A stretch of 64,000 bases of DNA from Metasolibacillus fluoroglycofenilyticus (lineage in GTDB: Bacteria; Bacillota; Bacilli; Bacillales_A; Planococcaceae): the NCBI RefSeq assembly GCF_003049645.1, contig NZ_PYWK01000003.1, positions 1 through 64,000 of the forward strand, in the 5' to 3' direction. Within the stretch, counting starts at the first letter, position 1, and each line of letters begins with the position of its first letter. Positions 17,137 through 25,892 of the stretch are shown in pieces. The position numbers and the translations under genes are program-made. The notes beneath the pieces are model-generated. The model saw nothing but the letters and a program-made list of their open reading frames with translations. It did no database searches and had not been told where the DNA came from.

Positions 17137-18501
17137 TTACGACAAATAAGTCAAAATTGTTTCGAGCTTCATGCCGCGCGAGCCCTTTAATAAAATAATG
17201 GACTGCTCACTAGCATCAGCCTGTATTTTTTCAACGATTGGCATATAGTCTGTCTCGCTATAGATTATATGCTGCGCATCAAATGTTGCGGCCAGTTTAT
17301 CGTATAGCCATTTCATGCGAGTACCATATAAACAAATGTATTGTACAGCCGCTTTATCTATATATTTCGCCATATTTTCATGGAAGGCTTGCTCGTCATC
17401 TCCAAGCTCAAGCATGTCACCAAGCACAAGCCATTTTTCAGGTCGGATAGTCGTTGTTTGCATAAAATCAACTGCTGCGCGCATTGATGTTGGTGCAGCA
17501 TTATAGGCATCATTTATAAATAATAATGTACCCTTTGGCACTAATTGCATACGCATATTTGTTAATTCAATTTGTGCCAGTGCTGTGCGAATTTGCTCAT
17601 CTGTTAAATTCATCGCTTTACATATAAGCATCGCAGCTAACGTATTTTTCACTTGATGCTTACCTAAAATAGGAATTGTAAAATCGCCTTGTATTAAACC
17701 ATCTACCGTAAAGCTACTGCCCTCTTCCGTAGCTGTAATATGAGTGGCATAGAGCTCATGCTTCGTATTAAAGCCAAATGCTTTTGCCTCCGTATAGGCA
17801 TCCTCCGCCACTAAATTGCACAATAACGGTTCGTCTCCATCGTAAATAAGGAAGCCCTCTTCGAGTAAGCCTTGCGTAATTTCATATTTCGCTTGTGCAA
17901 TGCCCGCACGCGAGCCTAAATCTTGCATATGCGCTTCACCAATATTTGTAATAATGGCCAAATGTGGACGCGCAATACGGGCTAAAAGCTCAATTTCACC
18001 AAAACCACTCATGCCCATCTCTAGCACTGATATTTCCGTATCTTCATCAAGCTGTAAAATAGTAAGTGGCAGCCCTAACTGGTTATTGAAATTGGCGATT
18101 GTTTTTTGCACTTTAAAATATGGCGCTAATGCACTCGCTACGATATCTTTAGCAGAAGTTTTGCCATTTGAGCCGGTAATACCGATAAATGTCGCCTTAT
18201 GCTCACTGCGATAAGCAATAGCCATTTGTTGCAACGCTTGCTCAGCATCATCAACAAAAATTAACGGCAGATCCTCTGGTGGATTTGGCTCATCGTTAAG
18301 CCATAAGGAAGCAGCAGCCCCTTTTTCAAATGCTTGCTCAACAAATTTATGACCATTCACTGATTCACCTCGAAATGGCACAAATAAATCTCCAGCTTGA
18401 ATTGTACGAGTATCAATTGAAACACCTGTTACAACAACATCCTCATGTGTTTGCTCATCTATTTTTAACCATGTAGCTAACTGCTTTATTGTTTTTTTCA
18501 C
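17137..18501 (-). CDS. murF: UDP-MurNAc-tripeptide:D-alanyl-D-alanine ligase MurF
   Basis: Adds D-Ala-D-Ala to the UDP-MurNAc tripeptide in the cytosol. The 454-residue Mur ligase has the ATP P-loop GITGSNGKTSAKD (108-118), the central NFNNQLGLPLTIL and MGMSGFGEIELL segments, and the C-terminal domain with NDAYNAAPTSM, LGDMLELG and LLKGSRGMKLE. The start is GTG at 18501 after GAGTGGGAT. It is 12 bases downstream of ddl, which makes its dipeptide substrate. Confidence 0.96.
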   Translation of the reverse strand: MKKTIKQLATWLKIDEQTHEDVVVTGVSIDTRTIQAGDLFVPFRGESVNGHKFVEQAFEKGAAASLWLNDEPNPPEDLPLIFVDDAEQALQQMAIAYRSEHKATFIGITGSNGKTSAKDIVASALAPYFKVQKTIANFNNQLGLPLTILQLDEDTEISVLEMGMSGFGEIELLARIARPHLAIITNIGEAHMQDLGSRAGIAQAKYEITQGLLEEGFLIYDGDEPLLCNLVAEDAYTEAKAFGFNTKHELYATHITATEEGSSFTVDGLIQGDFTIPILGKHQVKNTLAAMLICKAMNLTDEQIRTALAQIELTNMRMQLVPKGTLLFINDAYNAAPTSMRAAVDFMQTTTIRPEKWLVLGDMLELGDDEQAFHENMAKYIDKAAVQYICLYGTRMKWLYDKLAATFDAQHIIYSETDYMPIVEKIQADASEQSIILLKGSRGMKLETILTYLS

Positions 18502-18513
18502 GTTTTATCCCAC

Positions 18514-19584
18514 TCAATCTTTGTTGTACTGAAGCTGTTGCTTTTCTTCATAGCGCTCTACAGCTAATTGAATTAATCTATCTATTAATTGCGAATAAGG
18601 CACATCTGTATTTTGCCATAGCAATGGATACATGCTAAAAGGTGTAAAGCCCGGCATTGTATTCACTTCGTTAATCAATACCTTATCTTCTGCTGTAACA
18701 AAGAAATCTGCACGTACAAGCCCTGCACAATCTAAAATTTTAAATGCACGCTTTGCCATATCTTTTAGTTGCTCAGATGCTTGCGTAGAAAGTTCAGTAG
18801 GTATAATTAGCGCTGTTGAACCATCCTTATATTTTGAGTCGTATGTGTAAAACTCTGTTGTAGGTTTAATTTCACCCGCTACAGACACTTGTGGCTCATC
18901 ATTGCCTAACACTCCTGCTTCAACCTCGCGGGCAACTATCCCTTGCTCAATAACTATTTTACGGTCATATTGAAGAGCAAGCTCCACTGCCTCGATTAGC
19001 TGCTCACTATTATTTACTTTACTAATTCCTACACTTGAACCTAAGTTTGCTGGCTTAACAAATAACGGCCAGATTAATTGCTTTTCACATTTTTCTACGA
19101 CACTTTGCGGATTGCTCTTCCATTCACTTCGTATAAAATAAATATATGGAACTTGCTGTAAGCCTGCTATTTCAAACAACTGCTTCATGATAACCTTATC
19201 CATAGCAGCAGCAGAGCTTAATACGCCATTCCCAACATACGGAATATTTAATACTTCAAACAAGCCCTGTACCGTTCCATCTTCTCCATTTGTTCCGTGC
19301 AACAGCGGGAAAATGACATCAAATTGAATAGCATTATGCGCTTCAATAAATTCCGTAATATTATTTGGCTTGCTTTCTTCTCTAGTAAATTGTAATTGCC
19401 CCTCAGTTTCTACAGGAGCTGTTAATTGGGGACCTGTACGCCATTCACCGTCCAATGTAATATAAATGGGATACACTTCATAGCTAGTAAAATCGACAGC
19501 CTTAATAACCGCTGTTGCTGTCGATAGCGATACTTCATGCTCCGCAGATTTCCCGCCATATACTAACCCTATTTTTTTTACCAT
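18514..19584 (-). CDS. ddl: D-alanine--D-alanine ligase
   Basis: ATP-grasp enzyme joining two D-Ala molecules, 356 residues. It shows GLVYGGKSAEHEVSLSTA at the N-terminus, FPLLHGTNGEDGTVQGL, the ATP-grasp PANLGSSVGISK, and metal-binding VLINEVNTMPGFTPFSMYP. The Phe in KYKDGS-preceding FYTYDSKY is the region that in other Ddl enzymes influences D-Ala versus D-Lac choice; it looks like a normal Y-type D-Ala enzyme. The ATG at 19584 follows AGGGGGAA. First gene of ddl-murF. Confidence 0.96.
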   Translation of the reverse strand: MVKKIGLVYGGKSAEHEVSLSTATAVIKAVDFTSYEVYPIYITLDGEWRTGPQLTAPVETEGQLQFTREESKPNNITEFIEAHNAIQFDVIFPLLHGTNGEDGTVQGLFEVLNIPYVGNGVLSSAAAMDKVIMKQLFEIAGLQQVPYIYFIRSEWKSNPQSVVEKCEKQLIWPLFVKPANLGSSVGISKVNNSEQLIEAVELALQYDRKIVIEQGIVAREVEAGVLGNDEPQVSVAGEIKPTTEFYTYDSKYKDGSTALIIPTELSTQASEQLKDMAKRAFKILDCAGLVRADFFVTAEDKVLINEVNTMPGFTPFSMYPLLWQNTDVPYSQLIDRLIQLAVERYEEKQQLQYNKD

Positions 19585-19633
19585 TTTATTTCCCCCTAAT
19601 ATTATCAATTAATCCTCACAAAACGTTCTAAAA

Positions 19634-20377
19634 CTAACTAATTAAAATCTGCTCATCATACGGCTGTTTAATAATATCATTCAAATCGTCCCAAACTTCA
19701 TCTGGAAAATCGTAGTCCAGTAATGTTCTAATTTCAATGCTGTAACTGGAATTAGGCTTCTCTTGCTTGCTTAACGATAACAACGCGCCCTCCTTCATAT
19801 AATGACGCCAAGAGCGCAATACATTTGCATCAATTGCTGGTATTCGTTTGGCAGATTTGCGTCGCCAGAAGTTACCAGTGCCTTCCTTTTCCCTCACCAT
19901 TTGATTCAATAAATTGGCAATAAGATGCTCCACATCTGCCAAGAAGCGGAAATATATTTTAGTCATTTGATCTTCAGGCGCAGCATAGTAAATATAACGA
20001 TTTTGTAACTTTTGGAAAAACGGCGAAGCAAGTGGCTCTTTTTTATGACCAATATACAAAAGCTCGGCCTGCTCTAGAGGCGTTAATTCATTTACTTGCT
20101 GCTCGTTGTGAAAGTCTAATAAACATAAATCTCCTTTTAAATCCGTTCGTGCAAAGCCCGGTAAATCTTCTGTTGAAATAAAATCTAGCAGTGTATGCAT
20201 ATTAAAAGAACCATCTTCATAAGCGTGCTTTATTAAAAGTAAATTTTTTAATGATGCTGCAGAAGACAGAAATTGTTTATGTGTTAACCTACTGAATATC
20301 ACAAAGTGGTCAACATCATTCATATGTACATACAAATGGTGCATATAATCCTCTGCCGCCCTCATTTTTCTTGCCAC
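19634..20377 (-). CDS. Uncharacterised protein upstream of ddl
   Basis: A 247-residue soluble, charged protein with no signal peptide or membrane segment and no motif I can name. It is rich in aromatic and acidic residues (VHMNDVDHFVIFSRLTH near the start, RTLLDYDFPDEVWDDL near the end). It could be a real housekeeping gene of this lineage: it has an SD (GGAG about 10 bases before GTG 20377) and is 49 bases upstream of ddl on the same strand. I do not recognise the family, and no function is assigned. Confidence 0.65.
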   Translation of the reverse strand: MARKMRAAEDYMHHLYVHMNDVDHFVIFSRLTHKQFLSSAASLKNLLLIKHAYEDGSFNMHTLLDFISTEDLPGFARTDLKGDLCLLDFHNEQQVNELTPLEQAELLYIGHKKEPLASPFFQKLQNRYIYYAAPEDQMTKIYFRFLADVEHLIANLLNQMVREKEGTGNFWRRKSAKRIPAIDANVLRSWRHYMKEGALLSLSKQEKPNSSYSIEIRTLLDYDFPDEVWDDLNDIIKQPYDEQILIS

Positions 20378-20625
20378 TGCCTACCCGCTCCTTCAATTCC
20401 AATAATACTCCTATTATATGCCTATTCCTTGTTTTTTTGAAACATTTTAAATAATGTATCGTCTCAATTCTTACCGATTCAAAAACAGCGACTTCTAACT
20501 AATAGCAAATATTTTACTTTCCTTAAGGTGCAATTGTAAAAAATCGAACAAACAACCGTTGTGATTACTTTAAATTTCACTACATATTACTTAGTTTGCA
20601 GTATTTTTTCATATAATATGATAAA

Positions 20626-20695
20626 ATCAATTACGCCTCGGCTACCTCGGTGAATATTCATGATTCAGCTTAGTCGTTCGCACCAAAACTTTGAA
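20626..20695. repeat. Repeat A copy 3 (short)
   Basis: Terminus ATCAATTACGCCTCGGCTA is intact, then a short remnant with GATTCAGC and a TAGTCGTT block; the central hairpins are lost. It lies between divergent genes, 249 bases from the minus gene start and 123 bases before the rodA segment. Confidence 0.6.
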
Positions 20696-20697
20696 TT

Positions 20698-20744
20698 AAC
20701 TACTCCAATAAGACGCAGGTCTTTTAAAAGGAGTTCCTTTTTTT
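20698..20744 (+). terminator. Plus-strand terminator-like hairpin upstream of rodA
   Basis: Inner stem AAGAC-GCAG-GTCTT inside an outer ACTCC / GGAGT pairing, followed by CC and seven T. No plus-strand gene lies upstream, so this could end a small RNA or attenuate rodA transcription. Confidence 0.55.
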
Positions 20745-20817
20745 CAGTGAGAGCTACAGCATTCACTGAATCAAATATCAATCATGCAATTAAGCACTTA
20801 TGAATAAGGTGAATTTT

Positions 20818-22011
20818 ATGGAAAATAATCGTCAATTTATGAAGCGTTTTGATTGGGCACTTGCTGTCATATTATTAATGTTTCTCGCCATTAGTTTATT
20901 AGCTATAGCATCTGCTCAGACAGGTGGACAATACGGAAATTATAATTTTGTGCCAAAGCAATTACAATGGTATCTCGTAGGTGCAATTATTATTTCCTTC
21001 GTTATGTATTTCGAGCCAGACCAATACAAAAAAATGTCTTGGTATTTATATGGTATAGGTATTTTACTGCTAGTCGTTCTTCTTTTCATGCCCGACGGTG
21101 TCGGACAAATTGCTGAAAAAAAAAATGGAGCTAAAAGCTGGTATCATATCCCCGGTGTAGGTAGTATTCAACCTTCAGAGTTTATGAAAACCTTTTTCAT
21201 TTTAGCTACAGCGAGGTTAATTAGTAAGCATCATGAAAAGCATTTAATCAGGTCATTAAAAACAGATTTTATTTTACTTGCTAAAATCGGGATTACACTC
21301 ATGATACCATTAGCCTTTATTATGCAGCAGCCCGATCTTGGTTCATCGCTTGTTTTTATCGCCATTACAGCAGCACTTATTATTGTAGCAGGTATTTCAT
21401 GGAAAATCATATTACCTGTTATTGTTGGTGGTAGTGCTATAGGCGGTGCACTACTTTGGATGGCACTTTATATGCAGGATTTTTTAGAAAAAACATTTGG
21501 TTTCAAATCGTATCAATTTGCCCGCATTTATTCCTGGCTCGACCCATATTCGTATTCTTCAAATGAAGGTTATCATCTTATCACTTCGCTTAATGCGATT
21601 GGCTCAGGGGAAATTTTTGGTAAAGGCTTTCAAGGTCGAGAAGTATACGTATCAGAAAACCATACCGACTTTATTTTTGCAGTAATCGGCGAGGACTGGG
21701 GCTTTGTCGGAGCAAGCTTTGTTATTTGCTTATACTTCTTATTAATCTATCATTTAACTAAAACGACATTACTGCTGAAAGACCCATTTTGCACATATGT
21801 TTGTGCCGGTATCATCGCAATGATTACATTCCATGTTTTTGAAAACATCGGTATGACGATTCAGCTTCTTCCAATTACAGGTATCCCATTGCCATTCATT
21901 AGCTATGGCGGAAGCTCGTTAATGGGGAATACACTCGCAATTGGGCTCGTCTTTAGTATGCGATTCCACTATAAAACATATATGTTCTCTGGTAATGACG
22001 ATGATGAATAA
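20818..22011 (+). CDS. rodA: RodA/FtsW/SpoVE (SEDS) family peptidoglycan polymerase
   Basis: Integral membrane glycosyltransferase that polymerises lipid II during cell elongation; 397 residues and about ten membrane helices. SEDS hallmarks are GAKSWYHIPGVGSIQPSEFMK, QQPDLGSSLVF (the essential Asp region), the large extracellular loop YQFARIYSWLDPYSYSSNEGYHL, GKGFQGREVYVSENHTDFIFAVIGEDWGF and PLPFISYGGSS. The set fits RodA better than FtsW, but division-type or paralogue status cannot be settled here. The ATG at 20818 follows AAGGTG by 6 bases. Confidence 0.9.
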   Translation: MENNRQFMKRFDWALAVILLMFLAISLLAIASAQTGGQYGNYNFVPKQLQWYLVGAIIISFVMYFEPDQYKKMSWYLYGIGILLLVVLLFMPDGVGQIAEKKNGAKSWYHIPGVGSIQPSEFMKTFFILATARLISKHHEKHLIRSLKTDFILLAKIGITLMIPLAFIMQQPDLGSSLVFIAITAALIIVAGISWKIILPVIVGGSAIGGALLWMALYMQDFLEKTFGFKSYQFARIYSWLDPYSYSSNEGYHLITSLNAIGSGEIFGKGFQGREVYVSENHTDFIFAVIGEDWGFVGASFVICLYFLLIYHLTKTTLLLKDPFCTYVCAGIIAMITFHVFENIGMTIQLLPITGIPLPFISYGGSSLMGNTLAIGLVFSMRFHYKTYMFSGNDDDE

Positions 22012-22024
22012 AACCTTGTAGGGG

Positions 22025-22066
22025 CGTCTGAAAAGCCTGCAGAGGCAATGCTTTTCAGACGTTTTT
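22025..22066 (+). terminator. Terminator after rodA
   Basis: Stem CGTCTGAAAAGC / GCTTTTCAGACG followed by TTTTT. Loop CTGCAGAGGCAAT resembles the loops of other GCGTCC-type hairpins in the window. Confidence 0.9.
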
Positions 22067-22205
22067 GAAATAATACTTTTTTTAAAAGCTGATTTAAACA
22101 CCTTTAATATATTTGCGACTGGTCCGTTTAATTGACGAGTTTAATTTTTGTGGTAAGGACATAGTTTTATCCACGTGTTTTTATTGCTCGAAATATATGA
22201 TACAA

Positions 22206-22246
22206 CGAAGGAGCCGTCTCAAAATGATTTTTCAGACGGCTCCTTC
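22206..22246. terminator. Hairpin after the 46-residue small gene
   Basis: Near-perfect stem AAGGAGCCGTCTGAAAAAT / ATTTTGAGACGGCTCCTT (with one bulge), directly past the stop codon of the minus-strand small gene. Confidence 0.75.
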
Positions 22247-22254
22247 ACTCTTTC

Positions 22255-22395
22255 TTATGCTTGTTGTGCTTGTGGTGATTGTACTGGTGGTGTCAATACT
22301 TTCAAAAGCTCGATGCGAGATTTTGTAACAGTTGCGTTCACACCTAACTTAGATAAATTTGAAACAATTTTCTTTAAGTCGATTTCTTTCGCCAT
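22255..22395 (-). CDS. Small conserved-looking protein, 46 residues
   Basis: Short ORF with an excellent SD (GAGGTGGAG, 4-5 bases before the ATG) and a terminator just after the stop. The product begins MAKEIDLKKIVSNLSKLGV, continues with a TKSRIELLKVL helix and ends in a Pro/Gln/Ala-rich tail. It looks like a helix-rich small cytosolic protein; no family is recognised. A repeat A terminus lies 30 bases upstream. Confidence 0.65.
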   Translation of the reverse strand: MAKEIDLKKIVSNLSKLGVNATVTKSRIELLKVLTPPVQSPQAQQA

Positions 22396-22425
22396 TTGCT
22401 CCACCTCAGCCTTTTTATAGAATAT

Positions 22426-22500
22426 ATCAATTATGCCTCCACTAACTCACTTCCAGATTTTTTGAGTAAAACTGAAAAAGCTTTTCTTTAAAATCTGTTA
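22426..22500. repeat. Repeat A copy 4 (terminus only)
   Basis: ATCAATTATGCCTC terminus, AACTCACTTCCAGATTTTTTGAGT block and CTTTAAAATCTGT block; central and distal parts are missing. It lies 30 bases before the small gene start. 22501-22765 is AT-rich with no gene seen. Confidence 0.65.
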
Positions 22501-22765
22501 CATTTACTAGAGGCCTACCCTAATTCAGTAGTAGTAATTAGGATAACGTTTTAGGATAGTAGAAAGTTTCACTCTTTAGAGGTCTGACTTGTTTTTCTAT
22601 ACATATCATACCATTAATTCTCACTTGAAAATTTATCAATTATGTTACAACTGCGTAAATTATTATTATCTAGCCTATATTAACTGTGACTGCAAATCTC
22701 TCTACCCACTTATACAATATGCTCTATTTCTATTATTTTATTCATCAAATTCTACATCAATTACT

Positions 22766-22968
22766 GGGGCTGTCCAAAAAGCCGTGCATAGCCGGCATTT
22801 TGGACAGGAGCGATGATGTTTCACAAAATGTTGATTCCTATAAACAGAGAACGCCTCTTTTAAAAATGGGGTGAACAGCAGCGTTATCCTTCAGTAAAAG
22901 GGAAGCGATGAAAACATTGATTTCAATGCGGTGGCAAAACAAAATGGACTTTTCGAACAACTCCTTTT
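22766..22968. repeat. Repeat D copy 1 (about 200 bp)
   Basis: Begins with a GGCTGTCCAAAAAGCC..GGC..TTTTGGACAG hairpin and continues with about 150 bp closely matching 63735-63945 (TGTTTCACAAAATGTTGATTC, GTTATCCTTCAGTAAAAGGG, GGTGGCAAAACAAAATGG blocks). It differs by scattered substitutions and a 13-14-base deletion. Possibly the remnant of an insertion sequence end. 22969-23158 holds no further gene. Confidence 0.8.
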
Positions 22969-23158
22969 TTGGGATGGTAATGGAAAACTTCCGTAACTGT
23001 GCTTGTCAGTACAAAATATGTGCTTCCGCTGTCTACTCCTTACAAAAAACATTACTACATCGAGATACCTTTATTAAAACAGTCTACATATGCTACTATT
23101 ATTTAAGGTATTGTACATATCTTTCGTGTATTCAAAAAATTAGGAAGTGGGTGCTGCT

Positions 23159-24616
23159 ATGCTTACTGTTATAGAAACTAGCTTTGTTGCTCTTATTATT
23201 TTAGTGCTCAATATTTTATTTGCTATCGCAGTTATTTTTTTAGAGCGCAAAGACCCATCATCTTCATGGGCATGGCTATTAGTATTATTTTTCCTTCCGG
23301 TCGTTGGATTCATGTTATATTTATTGCTCGGTAGACAGCTTAGTAAAAAGCATTTTTACCGTTGGGAAGGGCGCGAAAGCATCGGTATTAAAGCATTAAT
23401 TGATTATCAAATTGAGGCTATTAAAGAAAATAAACTTGAATTTCGTGGAGAGCATATCGAAGCACATCAAGATTTAATTTATATGAATTTAATTACGAAT
23501 CATGCTGTTTTAACACAAGATAATCATGTCGATATTTTAAATGATGGCACCGAAAAATTTGAGCGACTCATTCAAGATATTATGCATGCCAAAGACCATA
23601 TTCATATTCAGTACTATATTTTCAAGCTTGATAATATAGGTAAGCGAATTTTTGATGCGACGGTTAAAAAGGCACGACAAGGTGTGAAAGTTCGCATTTT
23701 ATATGACGAAATGGGGTCACGTAGTGTACGGAAAAAGCAGTTTAAAGAGCTGTTAAATCTCGGTGGGGAAATAGAAGTATTTTTCCCTTCTATCTTACCG
23801 CTTATTAATCCGCGTTTAAACTATCGAAACCATCGCAAAATCGTTGTAATTGATGGACGCATTGGCTATATCGGTGGATTTAATGTTGGAGACGAATATT
23901 TAGGTTTAAACAAAAAGTTTGGTTACTGGCGCGATACTCATTTACGTATTGAGGGAAGCGCCGTCCATCCTTTACAAACTCGCTTCTTACTCGATTGGAA
24001 TCAAGCAAGTCACCATCATCGTGTAAAATATGCTGAGCGCTATTTTCCTGTTATCCCTCAAAAAGGAACAGCGGCACTACAAATTGTGTCAAGTGGACCT
24101 GATACAGATTGGACAGTTATTAAAAATGGCTACTTACGATTAATTGCAGATGCCAAAAAATACATTTATATTCAATCACCGTATTTTATTCCTGATAGCA
24201 GCTTTTTAGATACGATTCGTATCGCCGCATTATCCGGAATCGATGTGCGAATTATGATTCCAAACAAACCAGACCATCCTTTTGTTTATTGGGCAAATTA
24301 TTCATATGTAGGACTTTTGCTAAAAGCAGGTGCACGTATTTATCAATACAATAAAGGTTTCATTCATTCTAAAATGCTCGTAATCGACGATGAAGTTGCT
24401 TCAGTTGGTACAGCCAATATCGATGTGCGCAGCTTCAGTTTAAATTTCGAAGTCAACGCCTTTATTTACGACCGACCAATTGCGCATTATTTAGCAGAGG
24501 CATTTGAGTCAGATATTTTTGACAGTACTGAGTTAACAAAAGAAATTTACGATAATCGTTCAAACGTAGTAAAATTTAAAGAATCCATTTCTCGATTACT
24601 TTCACCCATTTTATAA
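23159..24616 (+). CDS. cls: Cardiolipin synthase (phospholipase D family)
   Basis: Membrane enzyme that makes cardiolipin from two phosphatidylglycerol molecules; 485 residues. Two N-terminal membrane helices (about 5-30 and 38-58) precede two PLD catalytic motifs: His225-x-Lys227-x4-Asp232 (NHRKIVVIDG) and His403-x-Lys405-x4-Asp410 (IHSKMLVIDD). The ATG at 23159 follows AGGAAGTGG; a GTG at 23147 overlaps that SD. It stands alone between repeat D and a terminator. Confidence 0.95.
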   Translation: MLTVIETSFVALIILVLNILFAIAVIFLERKDPSSSWAWLLVLFFLPVVGFMLYLLLGRQLSKKHFYRWEGRESIGIKALIDYQIEAIKENKLEFRGEHIEAHQDLIYMNLITNHAVLTQDNHVDILNDGTEKFERLIQDIMHAKDHIHIQYYIFKLDNIGKRIFDATVKKARQGVKVRILYDEMGSRSVRKKQFKELLNLGGEIEVFFPSILPLINPRLNYRNHRKIVVIDGRIGYIGGFNVGDEYLGLNKKFGYWRDTHLRIEGSAVHPLQTRFLLDWNQASHHHRVKYAERYFPVIPQKGTAALQIVSSGPDTDWTVIKNGYLRLIADAKKYIYIQSPYFIPDSSFLDTIRIAALSGIDVRIMIPNKPDHPFVYWANYSYVGLLLKAGARIYQYNKGFIHSKMLVIDDEVASVGTANIDVRSFSLNFEVNAFIYDRPIAHYLAEAFESDIFDSTELTKEIYDNRSNVVKFKESISRLLSPIL

Positions 24617-24658
24617 GATGAATCTTTAATCGCTACATGTCCATCTACTGAATAAAAA

Positions 24659-24712
24659 ATGGCTGCTGAGAAAGCAGGCTCATCCCTGCATTTCTCAACA
24701 GCCATTTTTTTA
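24659..24712. terminator. Bidirectional terminator between cls and the carboxypeptidase gene
   Basis: Stem GGCTGCTGAGAAA / TTTCTCAACAGCC with seven T on the plus strand and an A/T-rich flank on the other, between convergent genes. Confidence 0.9.
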
Positions 24713-24746
24713 TATTCGTGAAGTTTTTATTTGCTTAATAGCTCTT

Positions 24747-25598
24747 TTATTTTATTCCTAAATACTCTTCTAATGTTATGTCTGCTTCGAAAATTGCTTT
24801 TGCCATTTCAAGACCTATATAACGAAAATGCCATGATTCATACATATAGCCTGTAATGTTTTCCTTGCCCTGTGGGTAGCGTAAAATAAAGCCAAACTCA
24901 TGAGCATGCTGATGTAGCCACTTTCCTGCAGCCGTTTCACCAAATTCACTTGTCAACCATAAGCTTTCGCGCCCCTTCTCCCCTATATCATAAGCAAGGC
25001 CTGTTTGATGCTCAGAATAACCCGGACGTGCACTATAACGATCTGCCGCTTTTTGTCCATCTCTGTTAACATAATTTGTATATAATGTTGTTTGATATTC
25101 ATAGGAGCGAAAACCACTAAATGCTACAAGATTGAACCCTGCTACCTTTGCACCCGCAAGCATTTTTTCTAATGCCACCTTCGCCTCAGAATTTTCTCCT
25201 GGATTATACGTCTTCGGTAAAGGATACTCTTTATTTGCGATTAAAACACCCTTCACGTAAGTCGGTTCCGTTGGCTCAATATGCGTCACTGGATAGCCGC
25301 TTTCATCATACTCAGTTCGCTTTGGCTCCTCCTTTGATTCTACTGGCTGCTCCTCTTCCTCTAATTGCGTGCCATCTTTTTCATCTATCTCATCTTGTTC
25401 ATCTACTTCAGTTGGAAGCTCAGTAGAATTGTTATTTACATCCTGCTGTTCATCAACAGGCGGCTGTAATGAAGGATTAGTTAATTCTTGCTTTTCTTTT
25501 ACTGTCAACACAATGGCACTAATAATCAATAATGAAGTAATTGTAATAATAACGATTTTCCAAGTATCACTTGTTTTTTTCGTTCGATTGCCCCTCAT
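24747..25598 (-). CDS. D-alanyl-D-alanine carboxypeptidase-like (VanY/LdcB, peptidase M15B)
   Basis: Secreted or membrane-anchored zinc peptidase trimming peptidoglycan stem peptides; 283 residues. One N-terminal helix (about 14-34), an acidic Glu/Asp/Pro-rich linker (35-110), then the M15B domain with FSGFRSYEYQ, the zinc motif SEHQTGLAYDIG and ESWHFRY. D,D- versus L,D-carboxypeptidase activity cannot be told from sequence. GGAAAGTAGG precedes the ATG. Third gene of a likely unit with yidC and a small membrane protein. Confidence 0.88.
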   Translation of the reverse strand: MRGNRTKKTSDTWKIVIITITSLLIISAIVLTVKEKQELTNPSLQPPVDEQQDVNNNSTELPTEVDEQDEIDEKDGTQLEEEEQPVESKEEPKRTEYDESGYPVTHIEPTEPTYVKGVLIANKEYPLPKTYNPGENSEAKVALEKMLAGAKVAGFNLVAFSGFRSYEYQTTLYTNYVNRDGQKAADRYSARPGYSEHQTGLAYDIGEKGRESLWLTSEFGETAAGKWLHQHAHEFGFILRYPQGKENITGYMYESWHFRYIGLEMAKAIFEADITLEEYLGIK

Positions 25599-25630
25599 TC
25601 CTGCGCCTACTTTCCTTACTTAATTTTCTA

Positions 25631-25879
25631 TCACTTTGTAACTAAAATAAAAACTACGACAACTGTTGCCAAGCCAAAAAATATGGCTAAATTCCGCATC
25701 CACTTCGCTTCCTTCACATAGCCTTGACGCATAAAGCTACGATAGCGAAAGAAATTTGAAAATGTAAACATAACCGTTAAAAACAACACGGCTAAATTAA
25801 AATTTTGTTTAATAATAAAAAATATAGCTAGTGCACTACTAGCTATGACTAGTAGCATAGATATTACTTTCTCGTTCAT
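25631..25879 (-). CDS. Small membrane protein, 82 residues
   Basis: Predicted to have about three hydrophobic segments (5-22, 27-42, 62-80) with a basic RYRSFMRQGYVKEAKWMR loop. No family is recognised. SD GGGG lies 8 bases before the ATG. It is 13 bases downstream of yidC and 32 bases upstream of the carboxypeptidase-like gene, so it is probably co-transcribed with both. Confidence 0.7.
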   Translation of the reverse strand: MNEKVISMLLVIASSALAIFFIIKQNFNLAVLFLTVMFTFSNFFRYRSFMRQGYVKEAKWMRNLAIFFGLATVVVVFILVTK

Positions 25880-25892
25880 AGTATTTTCCCCA

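Noticed and set aside
19600-19615. ATCAATTAAT before ddl, possible repeat A terminus
   Set aside because: Only about ten bases match and no other repeat module follows; chance is likely in AT-rich DNA.
22589-23174. Several short plus-strand ORFs before cls
   Set aside because: Very AT-rich, no SD, and they fall in repeat D or AT-rich spacer.
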